Assembly: GCA_000720845.1 (NCBI GenBank)
Contig: JODU01000009.1
Coordinates: 124,001 to 188,000, forward strand
Source of the DNA: Kitasatospora aureofaciens
GTDB lineage: Bacteria; Actinomycetota; Actinomycetes; Streptomycetales; Streptomycetaceae
Length of the DNA stretch: 64,000 bases
Direction: 5' to 3'
Program-made: the position numbers and the translations under genes
In this document: positions 7,903 to 15,788 of the stretch, one piece after another
Position numbering within the stretch: the first letter of the stretch is position 1
Layout of the letters: the number at the start of each line of letters is the position of its first letter
Notes under the pieces: model-generated
Database searches by the model: none
Told to the model about the DNA's origin: nothing
Seen by the model: only the letters and a program-made list of their open reading frames with translations

Positions 7903-7918
7903 TCGAATGAGTATTCGA
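7903..7918. promoter_or_regulatory. candidate operator upstream of the hydrolase-like gene
   Basis: TCGAAT-GAGT-ATTCGA is a perfect inverted repeat about 100 nt ahead of the start at 8018. The left half, CGAATGAG, also occurs 34 bp upstream at 7869-7876. This AT-richer patch is the likely promoter area of the next gene; no -35/-10 pair is convincing. Confidence 0.35.
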
Positions 7919-8017
7919 TAAGTTCGTTACTCTGCACGGCAGGCAGGACACGGTTCACAGGACGGCCGGCCCGTGAGGGCGGGCGGGTCCGAGCGGAGCT
8001 TGGGGGTGCCAGGATCC

Positions 8018-8926
8018 ATGGCGCGGCGCATCGATGTGACCGGCGCGGGCGGCGTACGCCTCGCGGCCTGGGAGTTCGGCGACCCACCCAAGACCGACCG
8101 GGCGCACGACCCGTCCCCCTCCGCATCCGGCGACCCCTCCGCATCCAGTGCCGGAGACCGGCCCGGCGTGCTGTTATTGCACGGCCTGATGGGCCGCGCC
8201 TCGCACTGGGCCCCCACGGCCCGCTGGCTCTCCGCCCGCCACCGCGCCGTCGCCCTCGACCAGCGCGGCCACGGCCGCAGCGACAAGCCCCCGCGGGCCG
8301 CCTACACCAGGGAGGCCTACGTCGAGGACGTCGAGGCCGCCCTGGAGCAGCTCGGCCTCGGCCCGGCCGTCCTCATCGGCCATGCCATGGGCGCGCTGAC
8401 CGCCTGGCAGCTCGCCGCCAAACGCCCCGACCTGGTCCGCGGACTGATCGTCTGCGACATGCGGGCCTCCGCCCTCGGTGCCGCCTCCCAGCACACCTGG
8501 ACCGAGTGGTTCCGCGCCTGGCCGGTCCCGTTCGCCACGCTCGCCGACGTCCGCAAGTGGTTCGGCGAGGACGACCCGTGGGTGGAGCGGCCGAACCCGG
8601 CGCGCGGCGAGTTCTACGCCGAGGTGATGGCCGAGTCCCCGGACGGCTGGCGCCCCGTCTTCGAGCCCGAGCAGATGCTGCGCTCCCGCGAGACCTGGGT
8701 CTACGACGCCCACTGGGAGGAGCTGGCCCAGGTGCGCTGCCCCACCCTGGTCGTGCGCGGCCTCGACGGCGAGCTGGGCCGCGCCGAGGCCCAGGAGATG
8801 GTCCGCGTCCTGCCGCACGGGCAGTACGCGGAGGTCGCCGACGCCGGCCACCTCGTCCACTACGACCAGCCGGAGGCATGGCGGACGGCCATCGAGCCGT
8901 TCCTGAACTCCCTCGGGGACGCCTGA
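8018..8926 (+). CDS. alpha/beta-hydrolase fold protein lacking the nucleophile (TTA-containing)
   Basis: 302-residue alpha/beta-hydrolase fold protein. The oxyanion HG motif is present (GVLLLHGLMGRASHW), as are DQRGHGRSDKP, the acid strand VVRGLDGELG and the catalytic-His strand DAGHLVHYDQPEAW. The nucleophile elbow reads GHAMGA, with GCC (Ala) at 8384-8386 where GHSMGG is expected, so a serine hydrolase mechanism is unlikely as read. One leucine is encoded by TTA (8174-8176), the codon read in Streptomyces by the developmentally regulated bldA tRNA. Start ATG 8018 has AGGA 3 nt upstream, which is tight. It may be a non-catalytic ligand-binding or haloperoxidase-like relative. Function unknown. 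Confidence 0.75.
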   Translation: MARRIDVTGAGGVRLAAWEFGDPPKTDRAHDPSPSASGDPSASSAGDRPGVLLLHGLMGRASHWAPTARWLSARHRAVALDQRGHGRSDKPPRAAYTREAYVEDVEAALEQLGLGPAVLIGHAMGALTAWQLAAKRPDLVRGLIVCDMRASALGAASQHTWTEWFRAWPVPFATLADVRKWFGEDDPWVERPNPARGEFYAEVMAESPDGWRPVFEPEQMLRSRETWVYDAHWEELAQVRCPTLVVRGLDGELGRAEAQEMVRVLPHGQYAEVADAGHLVHYDQPEAWRTAIEPFLNSLGDA

Positions 8927-8933
8927 GCGCCCG

Positions 8934-10598
8934 TCAGCCCTTGCTGACCGCCGTGAGGATCTCCGGCAGCCGGTCCGCCGTGCGCGGCGCGGCCAGCCGC
9001 AGGCCCAGCAGCGTCAGCGCCGCGCCGTACACCGCGCCGACCGGCAGCAGCACCCAGCCCAGGCCCCCGGCGCCCCCGCTCACGTTCAGCCAGATCGTCA
9101 GCGCGATCACGGGCGCGCACAGCAGGGCCGCGCCGATCATGCCCCCGAAGATCGAGACCCAGGCCAGCCCGACCTGACCGGGGGCGACGTTCTTGTACCC
9201 CTCCTGCGGGATGGAGTACGGGAAGCGTGCCGAGGTCCACGCGCCGGTCGCCAGCATCGCGCCGAGCAGCGCGAAGGACAGGCCGAGCGCCTCGGGCAGG
9301 GCCCGCCAGTCGTCGAGCAGCGCGGTGGTCAGCACCGTGACGAGGGTGGCGTACGGCAGTGTGATCAGCAGCAGCGCCAGCGCGCGGGCCCGCAGCTCGA
9401 CGTAGGCGTCCCGGGTCGAGGAGATCGTCATCGCGACCATCCAGAACGCGGATGTGTCCTGCCCGAACTGGTTGTACATCTGGATGCCGAGCATCCCGGC
9501 GGCGAAACACGCGAAGTAGACCGACCCGGTTCCCTGCCAGGCGTTGAACACCGGCACGATCAGGCCGATGGCCAGCGAGGTCACCCACGCCGCCTTGGTC
9601 TTCGGGTCGCGCCACACATAGCGCAGGGTGCGCTCCATGGTGGTGCCGGTACGGCCCGCCGGCAGCCATCGGGCGAGTCCGGCCGAGCCGCGCTCGCGCA
9701 CCGCCCCGGCGTCGCTCTGGAGCGTGGAGCCGTCGGGCGCCGTCATCAGCCGCGTCAGGTGGCGGGCCCACGCCCACAGCAGCAGCCCCAGCGCCGCGGC
9801 CGTCAGCGCCAGCTGGACCAGCGCGACGCCGTACGAACCGTCGCTCGCCGAGTCCATCGCGCCGACCGCCGACGCCGGCGGCACCCAGCGCACCACGTCG
9901 GCCACCGGGTCGAGCTCACCGAGCCCCGCGGACCCCAGCCGCTGCGCGCCGAAGTTGACGAGCTGCGCGCCCACCGCGACGACCAGCCCGCTCAGCACCG
10001 CGAGATCGCGGCCCTTGCGGCTGGTCAGCAGCCGTACGTTGGCGGCGGCGACGGCCCGCGCCAGGGTCACGCACACCAGCAGCGCGAGGACCGCGCCGAC
10101 GACCCCGACGGCGTACGCCGCCCCGCCGTGCGCGACCGCGACCACGGAACCGGCGAACATGCACAGGGTGAACAGCGGCCCGATGCCCACCAGCGAGGAC
10201 GTGAGCAGCGCCCGCACCAGGGGGCCGGGCCGCAGCGGCAGCATCACCAGCCGGGTGGGGTCGAGCGTCTCGTCGCCGCCGGGGAAGAACAGCGGCATCA
10301 CCGCCCAGCCCAGCGCGAGCACCGCCGCCAGCAGGACGACCAGCGAGTCCACGTGGGCGTACCCGCGCAGTGCGATCAGGCCGATCAGCTGGAGCGCGGC
10401 GAAGAGCAGCACGAGGACGGCGGAGGCGATGTACGCGGCCCGCCGCCCGCCGGACTGCCGCAGCCCGTTGCACAGCAGCGACAGCTTCAGCCGCACGAAG
10501 ACGGAGGTGACGGAGGTGACGGACGCGCTGGAGGCGGCCGGTGGGCGGCCCGACGAGCCGGACGGGCCCGACGCGGCCGGTGAGGTCCGCGTGCTCAT
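8934..10598 (-). CDS. ABC transporter permease
   Basis: 554-residue integral membrane protein with about 12 hydrophobic segments (for example IASAVLVLLFAALQLIGLIA and GWVLLPVGAVYGAALTLLGL). Its ATG overlaps the TGA of the ATPase gene (ATGA), so the two are translationally coupled subunits of one exporter. Cytoplasmic loops carry PLFFPGGDETLDPTRLVMLP and YVWRDPKTKAAWVTSL, seen in large actinobacterial transport permeases of the ABC-2-like type. The Ser/Pro-rich N-terminus is probably disordered. Substrate unknown; no immunity or biosynthetic genes lie beside it. Confidence 0.8.
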   Translation of the reverse strand: MSTRTSPAASGPSGSSGRPPAASSASVTSVTSVFVRLKLSLLCNGLRQSGGRRAAYIASAVLVLLFAALQLIGLIALRGYAHVDSLVVLLAAVLALGWAVMPLFFPGGDETLDPTRLVMLPLRPGPLVRALLTSSLVGIGPLFTLCMFAGSVVAVAHGGAAYAVGVVGAVLALLVCVTLARAVAAANVRLLTSRKGRDLAVLSGLVVAVGAQLVNFGAQRLGSAGLGELDPVADVVRWVPPASAVGAMDSASDGSYGVALVQLALTAAALGLLLWAWARHLTRLMTAPDGSTLQSDAGAVRERGSAGLARWLPAGRTGTTMERTLRYVWRDPKTKAAWVTSLAIGLIVPVFNAWQGTGSVYFACFAAGMLGIQMYNQFGQDTSAFWMVAMTISSTRDAYVELRARALALLLITLPYATLVTVLTTALLDDWRALPEALGLSFALLGAMLATGAWTSARFPYSIPQEGYKNVAPGQVGLAWVSIFGGMIGAALLCAPVIALTIWLNVSGGAGGLGWVLLPVGAVYGAALTLLGLRLAAPRTADRLPEILTAVSKG

Positions 10599-11371
10599 CG
10601 GGATCCGCCGCCCAGCCAGTCCAGGTCCGAACCGGCGTCCCGGCCCCCCGCACCGACGAGTTCGAGGAACGCCTCCTGCAACGAGGCCGCCTCGCCGCGG
10701 ACCTCGGCGAGCGTCCCGGTGGCACGGATACGGCCCGCGGCCATGACGGCCACCCAGTCGCACAGCGACTCCACCAGCTCCATGACGTGGGAGGAGAAGA
10801 CGACGGTGGCGCCGGAGGCGGTGTATCGCTCCAGAACGCCCCGGATGGTCTGCGCGGAGACCGGGTCGACGCCCTCGAACGGCTCGTCCAGGAAGAGCAC
10901 TTCCGGATTGTGCAGCAGTGCGGCGGCGAGGCCGATCTTCTTCCGCATGCCGGTCGAGTAGTCGACGACCAGCTTGTGCTGGGCCCCCGCGAGGTCGAGC
11001 ACGTCGAGGAGCTGGGTGGCCCGCTTGTCGACCTCCGCGCCGGGCAGCCCGCGCAGCCGGCCGGTGTAGCCGAGCAGTTCCCGCCCCGACAGCCGCTCGA
11101 AGAGCCGCAGCCCCTCGGGCAGCACCCCGATCCTGGCCTTCACCTCGACCGGATCGCGCCACACGTCGTGCCCCACGACCTCGACCGACCCCTGATCCGG
11201 CCGCAGCAGCCCGGTCACCATGGAGAGCGTGGTGGTCTTCCCGGCCCCGTTGGGCCCGACGAGCCCGATGAACTTCCCCGCCGGCAGCTCCAGATCGATC
11301 CCGCCCACGGCCACCTGCTGCCCGAACCGCTTCCAGAGCCCCTGAACCCGCACGGCGCTGTTACTCACCAC
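10595..11371 (-). CDS. ABC transporter ATP-binding protein
   Basis: 258-residue nucleotide-binding subunit of the exporter encoded downstream. Walker A GPNGAGKTTT, Q-loop region, signature YSTGMRKKIGLA (variant of LSGGQ, as in drug/lantibiotic-type exporters), Walker B VLFLDEPFEGVDPVSA and switch-loop VVFSSHVMELVE are all intact. Start is GTG 11371 or the adjacent GTG 11368, both after GGAGGGAG. The gene lies immediately upstream of its permease with a 4-bp overlap. Confidence 0.9.
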   Translation of the reverse strand: MVSNSAVRVQGLWKRFGQQVAVGGIDLELPAGKFIGLVGPNGAGKTTTLSMVTGLLRPDQGSVEVVGHDVWRDPVEVKARIGVLPEGLRLFERLSGRELLGYTGRLRGLPGAEVDKRATQLLDVLDLAGAQHKLVVDYSTGMRKKIGLAAALLHNPEVLFLDEPFEGVDPVSAQTIRGVLERYTASGATVVFSSHVMELVESLCDWVAVMAAGRIRATGTLAEVRGEAASLQEAFLELVGAGGRDAGSDLDWLGGGSR

Positions 11372-11417
11372 GTCTCCCTCCGTCGACTTGGCACCCTACG
11401 GGGGAGCAGCGCCGACC

Positions 11418-11440
11418 AGGGGCGCGGGGAACTGCGCGAG
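11418..11440 (+). repeat. dispersed intergenic repeat (GGGGCGCGGGGA-type)
   Basis: A 23-bp motif containing GGGGCGCGGGGA followed by CTGCGCGAG. The same motif, differing by one base, forms the right arm of the hairpin after purU (18772-18793). Both copies sit at gene ends or between genes. From general familiarity this GC-rich motif is frequent between Streptomyces genes and behaves like a REP/terminator element. Confidence 0.5.
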
Positions 11441-11518
11441 AGGCCACCCACGGCCGTCAGCCGCCAAGTCGCGGCAGCGCGGCAGATGAAGGGGCGCGCC
11501 CCCTGACGATCCCGCCCC

Positions 11519-12172
11519 CTAACGATCCCGACCGCACGCGTACGTCAACGGCGAGATCAACTCCTCCACATCCGGCAACCACCTATTCGCAGCGGTCGGC
11601 CGGCAGGCCCACTGCACCGCACCCGCCGACCCGAACCGCGTCGGCGGCGCCGCCACGTACGCCCCCTCCCCGAGCACGCCCAGATCGAGAACCCGGGGCG
11701 ACCACCCCAACCGCCGCACGAGATCGGGCACCTTCGCCCCGGCCCCCGGCAGGACGAAGAACCGCATCCGCCGGTCCGGCGCCAGCGTCACCGGTCCCAG
11801 CGTCAGCTCCATCCGCTGCATCCGCGCCAGCGCCAGGAACCCGGCGGTCTCCGGCACGTCGATCGCGTCGAACGTCCGTCCCGTGGGCAGCAGGATCGAC
11901 GCCCCCGGCTGCTTCTGCCACATCCGCCGGGCGACGGTCGCGCTGCCGGTGGCCTGCGCCGCCCAGTCCTCGCGCGCCGGGTGCGCGCCCGGGGCGGCGC
12001 ACGCCGGGTCGCCGCAGGAGCAGCGCTGCACCCCGTCGGCGGGCACCAGCCAGGTGCCGGGAAGCACGTCCCAGTGACGCTCCTCGGCGTAGCGAACGGC
12101 GGTCTCCAGCAGCGACGTGCCGCGCTGCTGCGGGATCTGGGCGGCTTCGGTGCCGGGGATGGTCTCTTCCAC
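11519..12172 (-). CDS. bifunctional DNA primase/polymerase-like (prim-pol) domain protein
   Basis: 217 residues from GTG 12172 (GGGAG 11 nt upstream; a GTG at 12196 is also possible). The sequence LETAVRYAEERHWDVLPGTWL, CSCGDPACAAPGAHPAREDW and SILLPTGRTFDAIDVPE is typical of the prim-pol N-terminal domain found in many Streptomyces proteins. In replicative prim-pols this fold uses a D-x-D/E site; here FDAIDVPE is the only candidate, and much of the domain is abbreviated. It is probably a degenerate, regulatory or nucleotide-binding homologue. It is divergent from a DNA-binding regulator. Confidence 0.7.
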   Translation of the reverse strand: MEETIPGTEAAQIPQQRGTSLLETAVRYAEERHWDVLPGTWLVPADGVQRCSCGDPACAAPGAHPAREDWAAQATGSATVARRMWQKQPGASILLPTGRTFDAIDVPETAGFLALARMQRMELTLGPVTLAPDRRMRFFVLPGAGAKVPDLVRRLGWSPRVLDLGVLGEGAYVAAPPTRFGSAGAVQWACRPTAANRWLPDVEELISPLTYACGRDR

Positions 12173-12346
12173 GTGGAACTCAACTCCCGGGCCCACCAGG
12201 GGTTACGGGGGCGGCGCGCGCGGGGGAGGGGCGTCGGCACGGCACTCGGGGCGCATGGGTGCACAGGTGGGGGCGCGCAGGAGGATTCAGCGCGGGAGCT
12301 GGGTAGCCAGGACTGGGGCCGGCACCGGCCGTTACCCCGGCAATCC

Positions 12347-12371
12347 TCGTAAGCATCGCAAGCTTCGTAAG
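12347..12371. promoter_or_regulatory. direct repeats in the divergent promoter region
   Basis: TCGTAAG occurs at 12347-12353 and 12365-12371, 18 bp apart, each followed by a related CATCGCA/TCTCGCA stretch. The pair lies about midway between the prim-pol and regulator genes in the only AT-richer part of a 317-bp gap. Nothing else stands out in the gap. Confidence 0.35.
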
Positions 12372-12489
12372 TCTCGCATTGTCGGCACATCGACTGGGCA
12401 TTGATCTTCACGGCCGGATCCGTTCCATTTCGTCCGACGATCCGCCGGGACAGCATCGAGACCGCATGAGACCGCATGGGGGTTACGCC

Positions 12490-13875
12490 ATGGCCGCAAG
12501 GCCTCTCGTCGCGCGGCAGCCGAACGAACGACTGCAGGCGCTCATTCAGGAAGCGGGCTGCTCGAACGCGGGCCTCGCCCGCCGGGTCAACGTGTGCGGG
12601 GTCGAGCACGGTCTCGACCTGCGGTACGACAAGACCTCCGTGGCCCGCTGGCTGCGGGGACAGCAACCGCGGGGCCGGGCACCGGCGATCATCGCCGAGG
12701 CGCTCGGACGCAAGCTCGGCCGCACGGTCACGATCGACGAGATCGGCATGGCCAACGGCAAGAACCTCGCGTCCGGCGTCGGCCTCCAGTTCTCGCCGAC
12801 GGTACTGGGGGCCATCGAGCAGGTCTGCGAGCTGTGGCGCAGCGACGTGGGGCGCCGGGACTTCCTGTCCGGTTCCTCCGTCGCCGCCTCGGCGCTCGTC
12901 GAGCCCAGCCGGGACTGGCTGATTTCCGCCCCCGATCCGCAGGTGTCGCGTTCGGCCGGGCCGCGGGTGGGCCAGTCCGACGTGGCGGCCGTGCGGGCGA
13001 TGACACAGGCCCTGGTGGACCTGGACCACCAGTACGGCAGCGGGCACGTGCGCCCGGTCCTCGTGCACTACCTGAACAGCGTCGTCTCGGGGCTGCTGGC
13101 CGGCTCCTACCGGGAGGCGGTCGGAAGGGAGTTGTTCGCCACCGTCGCGCGCCTGACCGAACTGGCCGGATACATGGCCGTCGACACCGGCCAACCGGGC
13201 CTCGCGCAGCGGTACTACATCCAGTCGCTCCGGCTGGCCCAGGCCGCCGGGGACCGCGGCTACGGCGGGTACGTCCTCGCCGCCTCCATGAGCCACCTCG
13301 CCGCACAGCTCGGGAACCCGCGCGAGATCGCCCAGTTGGCGCGGGCGGCGCAGGAGGGCGCACGCGGGCGGGTGACTCCGCGCGCGGAGTCGATGTTCCA
13401 CGCGGCCGAGGCCCGCGGCCACGCGCTGCTGGGCGACGTACGGGCGGCCCACGAGGCGGCCGGGCGGGCGGTCGGCGCGATGGAGTCGGCCGATCCGGCC
13501 TCCGGGGACGACCCGGTGTGGATCGCGCACTTCGACGACGCCTACCTCGCCGACGAGTTGGCGCACTGCCACCGGGACCTGGGACAGGCCGACGCGGCCG
13601 CCCGCTACGCGCGGCAGTCCCTGGACGGGCACCCCGAGTCACGGGCGCGCAGGCGGGCCATCGGCCATGTGCTGTTGGCCACGGCGCAGGTGCAGCAGCG
13701 CGAGATCGAACAGGCCTGCAACACGGCGACGAAGGCGGTCGAACTGCTGGAGACGCTGCGCTCGAACCGGGGCGCCGAGTACCTGGACGACTTCCAGGCC
13801 CGGCTCGAGCCGTACCGGGAAGAAGCGGTGGTCAGGGAGTTCGGTGCCCGGCTCGACCTGCAGGCCGCGGCGTGA
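12490..13875 (+). CDS. DNA-binding regulator with TPR-like C-terminal domain (NsdA-like)
   Basis: 461 residues from ATG 12490. N-terminal region (NERLQALIQEAGCSNAGLARR, then DKTSVARWLRGQQPRG) is a helix-turn-helix of the type fused in Streptomyces to long helical repeats. Residues about 150-440 form TPR-like helices (TELAGYMAVDTGQPGLAQRYY; AELGDVRAAHEAAGRAVGAM-like units; ARYARQSLDGHPESRARRRA). The architecture is that of NsdA-type regulators that repress sporulation and antibiotic production in S. coelicolor, but several paralogues exist and this is not necessarily nsdA. RDFLSGSSVAASAL resembles a Tat/lipoprotein-like segment common in this family and is internal. Confidence 0.75.
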   Translation: MAARPLVARQPNERLQALIQEAGCSNAGLARRVNVCGVEHGLDLRYDKTSVARWLRGQQPRGRAPAIIAEALGRKLGRTVTIDEIGMANGKNLASGVGLQFSPTVLGAIEQVCELWRSDVGRRDFLSGSSVAASALVEPSRDWLISAPDPQVSRSAGPRVGQSDVAAVRAMTQALVDLDHQYGSGHVRPVLVHYLNSVVSGLLAGSYREAVGRELFATVARLTELAGYMAVDTGQPGLAQRYYIQSLRLAQAAGDRGYGGYVLAASMSHLAAQLGNPREIAQLARAAQEGARGRVTPRAESMFHAAEARGHALLGDVRAAHEAAGRAVGAMESADPASGDDPVWIAHFDDAYLADELAHCHRDLGQADAAARYARQSLDGHPESRARRRAIGHVLLATAQVQQREIEQACNTATKAVELLETLRSNRGAEYLDDFQARLEPYREEAVVREFGARLDLQAAA

Positions 13876-14076
13876 ACGGACGGGGCGCGGATGAGTGAAC
13901 ACGCGTGAAACTCCGCCGCGGTGAGCGGAAAGGGACATCAACAGCGCACCGCGGCCTGGTTTTGTTACTGCTGTCACAGGGAAGGAGTCGACGCCCCGGG
14001 CGGCGTGGCAGTGGGCTCGGGGGACCCGGTAGCGTGAGCCGACGATTCCGAAGGTCCCCCATTCGTAGGAGTCCCG

Positions 14077-15747
14077 GTGACGCAGAGTGGACAGGGCGAG
14101 GAGCCCTCGCCGCGGCAAGCGCGCGAAGGCATCGTGCTGCCCTCGGACGGCGGCGAGCCCTTGCTGCCCGGTCTGGCCGGCACTCCCGTCGGCCCGCAGG
14201 CCGGTGGCCCGGCGCCCGCCTCGGCGCCGCCCGGCGGCCAGGCCTGGGACCGCCCCTGGGGCCCCGAGCAGCAGAGCCCGTCCCCCGGCCAGGGCTGGCC
14301 CACCCCGCCCGACGCCCAGCCGTGGGGCGCCCCGGAGACCCCGCGGCAGTCCGCGCCGCCCTCGGCCCCGCAGGCCTGGCCGCCCGCGCAGGGCTCCCCC
14401 GCGCAGGCCCCGGGCGCCCTGCCGCCGCAGGCCGGACCCGGTCCGCTGCCGCCGGAGGGCGCGCAGCCGCCGTCGTACGGCACGCCGGCGGGCGACCCGT
14501 CCTACGGCGCGCAGCCGCCGTACGGGCAGCACCAGTACCAGCAGTACCAGCAGCAGGGCGGGGGTGCCGCGCCGCTGCCGCCCGCCGACGAGGGCGCGAC
14601 GCAGTTCCTGCCGCCGGTCCCGCCCGCCGACGAGGGCGCCACCCAGTACATACCGCCGGTCCCGCCCGCGGGGCCGGGCGCGCTGCCGCCGGAGAGACCC
14701 GTGCAGCCGCACGCCGGCGAGTCGACGCGGTACCTCGGCCAGGCACCCCAGTACGCCGCGCCGCCCGTGGCCGGGCACCAGCCCGCGCCCGCCGCGCCCG
14801 CGCCCAACCCCGACGCCGAGGCCACGCAGTTCATCGCGCCCGTGCCCGGCGGCCCCGCCGGTGCCCCGTTCGGTGCCGGGCCCGGCGTCGACGAGGGCCG
14901 TCAGCCGCCCGCCGAGTTCGACAGCCTCTTCCGAGGTTCCCCGGGGGCCGAGAGCCCGGCCTCGGCCACCCAGCAGATGCCCCGCTTCGACGCGCCCCAG
15001 GCGCCGTACCCCGGCGGCCAGGCCGGGTACGTCCCGCAGGGCCCGGGCGGCGGCGGTGGCGGCGGCAGGCGGCGCGGCAACGACGACGCAGGCGGCCGGG
15101 GCGGCCGGGGCGGGCGTACCGGTTCGCGGCTGCCGGTCCTCGTGGCCGTCGGCGTGGGCATCGCCGTCGTCGGGGTCGGCGCCGGCGCGATGATGGCCGG
15201 CGGGGGAGAGGACGAGGACAAGGGCGCCAACCAGACGGTGTCCGCCACGGCCCCCGCGTCCGAGTCCGCGTCCGCCGAGGCCTCGCCGACGGTCGATCCG
15301 GTCCGGCAGCAGGCCGTCGAGCTGGACAAGCTGCTCGCCGAGAGCGGCACCGGCCGCACCACGGTGATCAACGCCGTGGGTGACGTGAAGACCTGCGACA
15401 ACCTGTCCCAGGCGGCCAAGGACCTGCGCGAGGCCGCCAAGCAGCGCAACGGGCTGGTCGACAGCCTCTCCAAGCTGTCGGTGGACCAGCTGCCCCGGCA
15501 CACCGAGCTGACCACCGCGCTCACCAAGGCGTGGCAGGCCTCCGCGTCGGCCGACAACCACTACGCGGCCTGGGCCGACCGGACGGCCGGCAAGAAGGGC
15601 TGCAAGAAGGGCAAGGCCGCCACCCAGCCCTCGGAGGCCAACCGGGCGAGCGGCACGGCCAGCAAGGAGAAGGCCAAGGCCGCGGCGCTCTGGAACGCCA
15701 TCGCCAAGAAGTACGGCCTGACCGAGCGCCGGCCGACCCAGCTGTGA
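14077..15747 (+). CDS. Pro/Gln-rich single-pass membrane protein
   Basis: 556 residues from GTG 14077 with TAGGAG 5 nt upstream. Residues 1-345 are a disordered cytoplasmic region very rich in Pro, Gly, Gln and Ala, with repeated PPADEGATQF/PPADEGATQY and GPLPPE-type units. A basic stretch (GRRRGNDD, RTGSRLP) precedes one membrane segment at about 350-370 (VLVAVGVGIAVVGVGAGAMM). The extracellular C-terminal 180 residues form a helical domain with two cysteines (VKTCDNLSQAAKDLREA; KKGCKKGK). The layout recalls other Streptomyces proteins linked to kinase signalling or wall assembly, but no defined function is known to me. Confidence 0.75.
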   Translation: MTQSGQGEEPSPRQAREGIVLPSDGGEPLLPGLAGTPVGPQAGGPAPASAPPGGQAWDRPWGPEQQSPSPGQGWPTPPDAQPWGAPETPRQSAPPSAPQAWPPAQGSPAQAPGALPPQAGPGPLPPEGAQPPSYGTPAGDPSYGAQPPYGQHQYQQYQQQGGGAAPLPPADEGATQFLPPVPPADEGATQYIPPVPPAGPGALPPERPVQPHAGESTRYLGQAPQYAAPPVAGHQPAPAAPAPNPDAEATQFIAPVPGGPAGAPFGAGPGVDEGRQPPAEFDSLFRGSPGAESPASATQQMPRFDAPQAPYPGGQAGYVPQGPGGGGGGGRRRGNDDAGGRGGRGGRTGSRLPVLVAVGVGIAVVGVGAGAMMAGGGEDEDKGANQTVSATAPASESASAEASPTVDPVRQQAVELDKLLAESGTGRTTVINAVGDVKTCDNLSQAAKDLREAAKQRNGLVDSLSKLSVDQLPRHTELTTALTKAWQASASADNHYAAWADRTAGKKGCKKGKAATQPSEANRASGTASKEKAKAAALWNAIAKKYGLTERRPTQL

Positions 15748-15788
15748 GGCGGTGAGCCGGCCGGGGCGCTGTCCGGCGGGGCAGCCCC

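Noticed and set aside
12490..13875. Assignment as nsdA itself.
   Set aside because: Several paralogues share this layout, and the position next to a prim-pol gene is not diagnostic; only the family is claimed.
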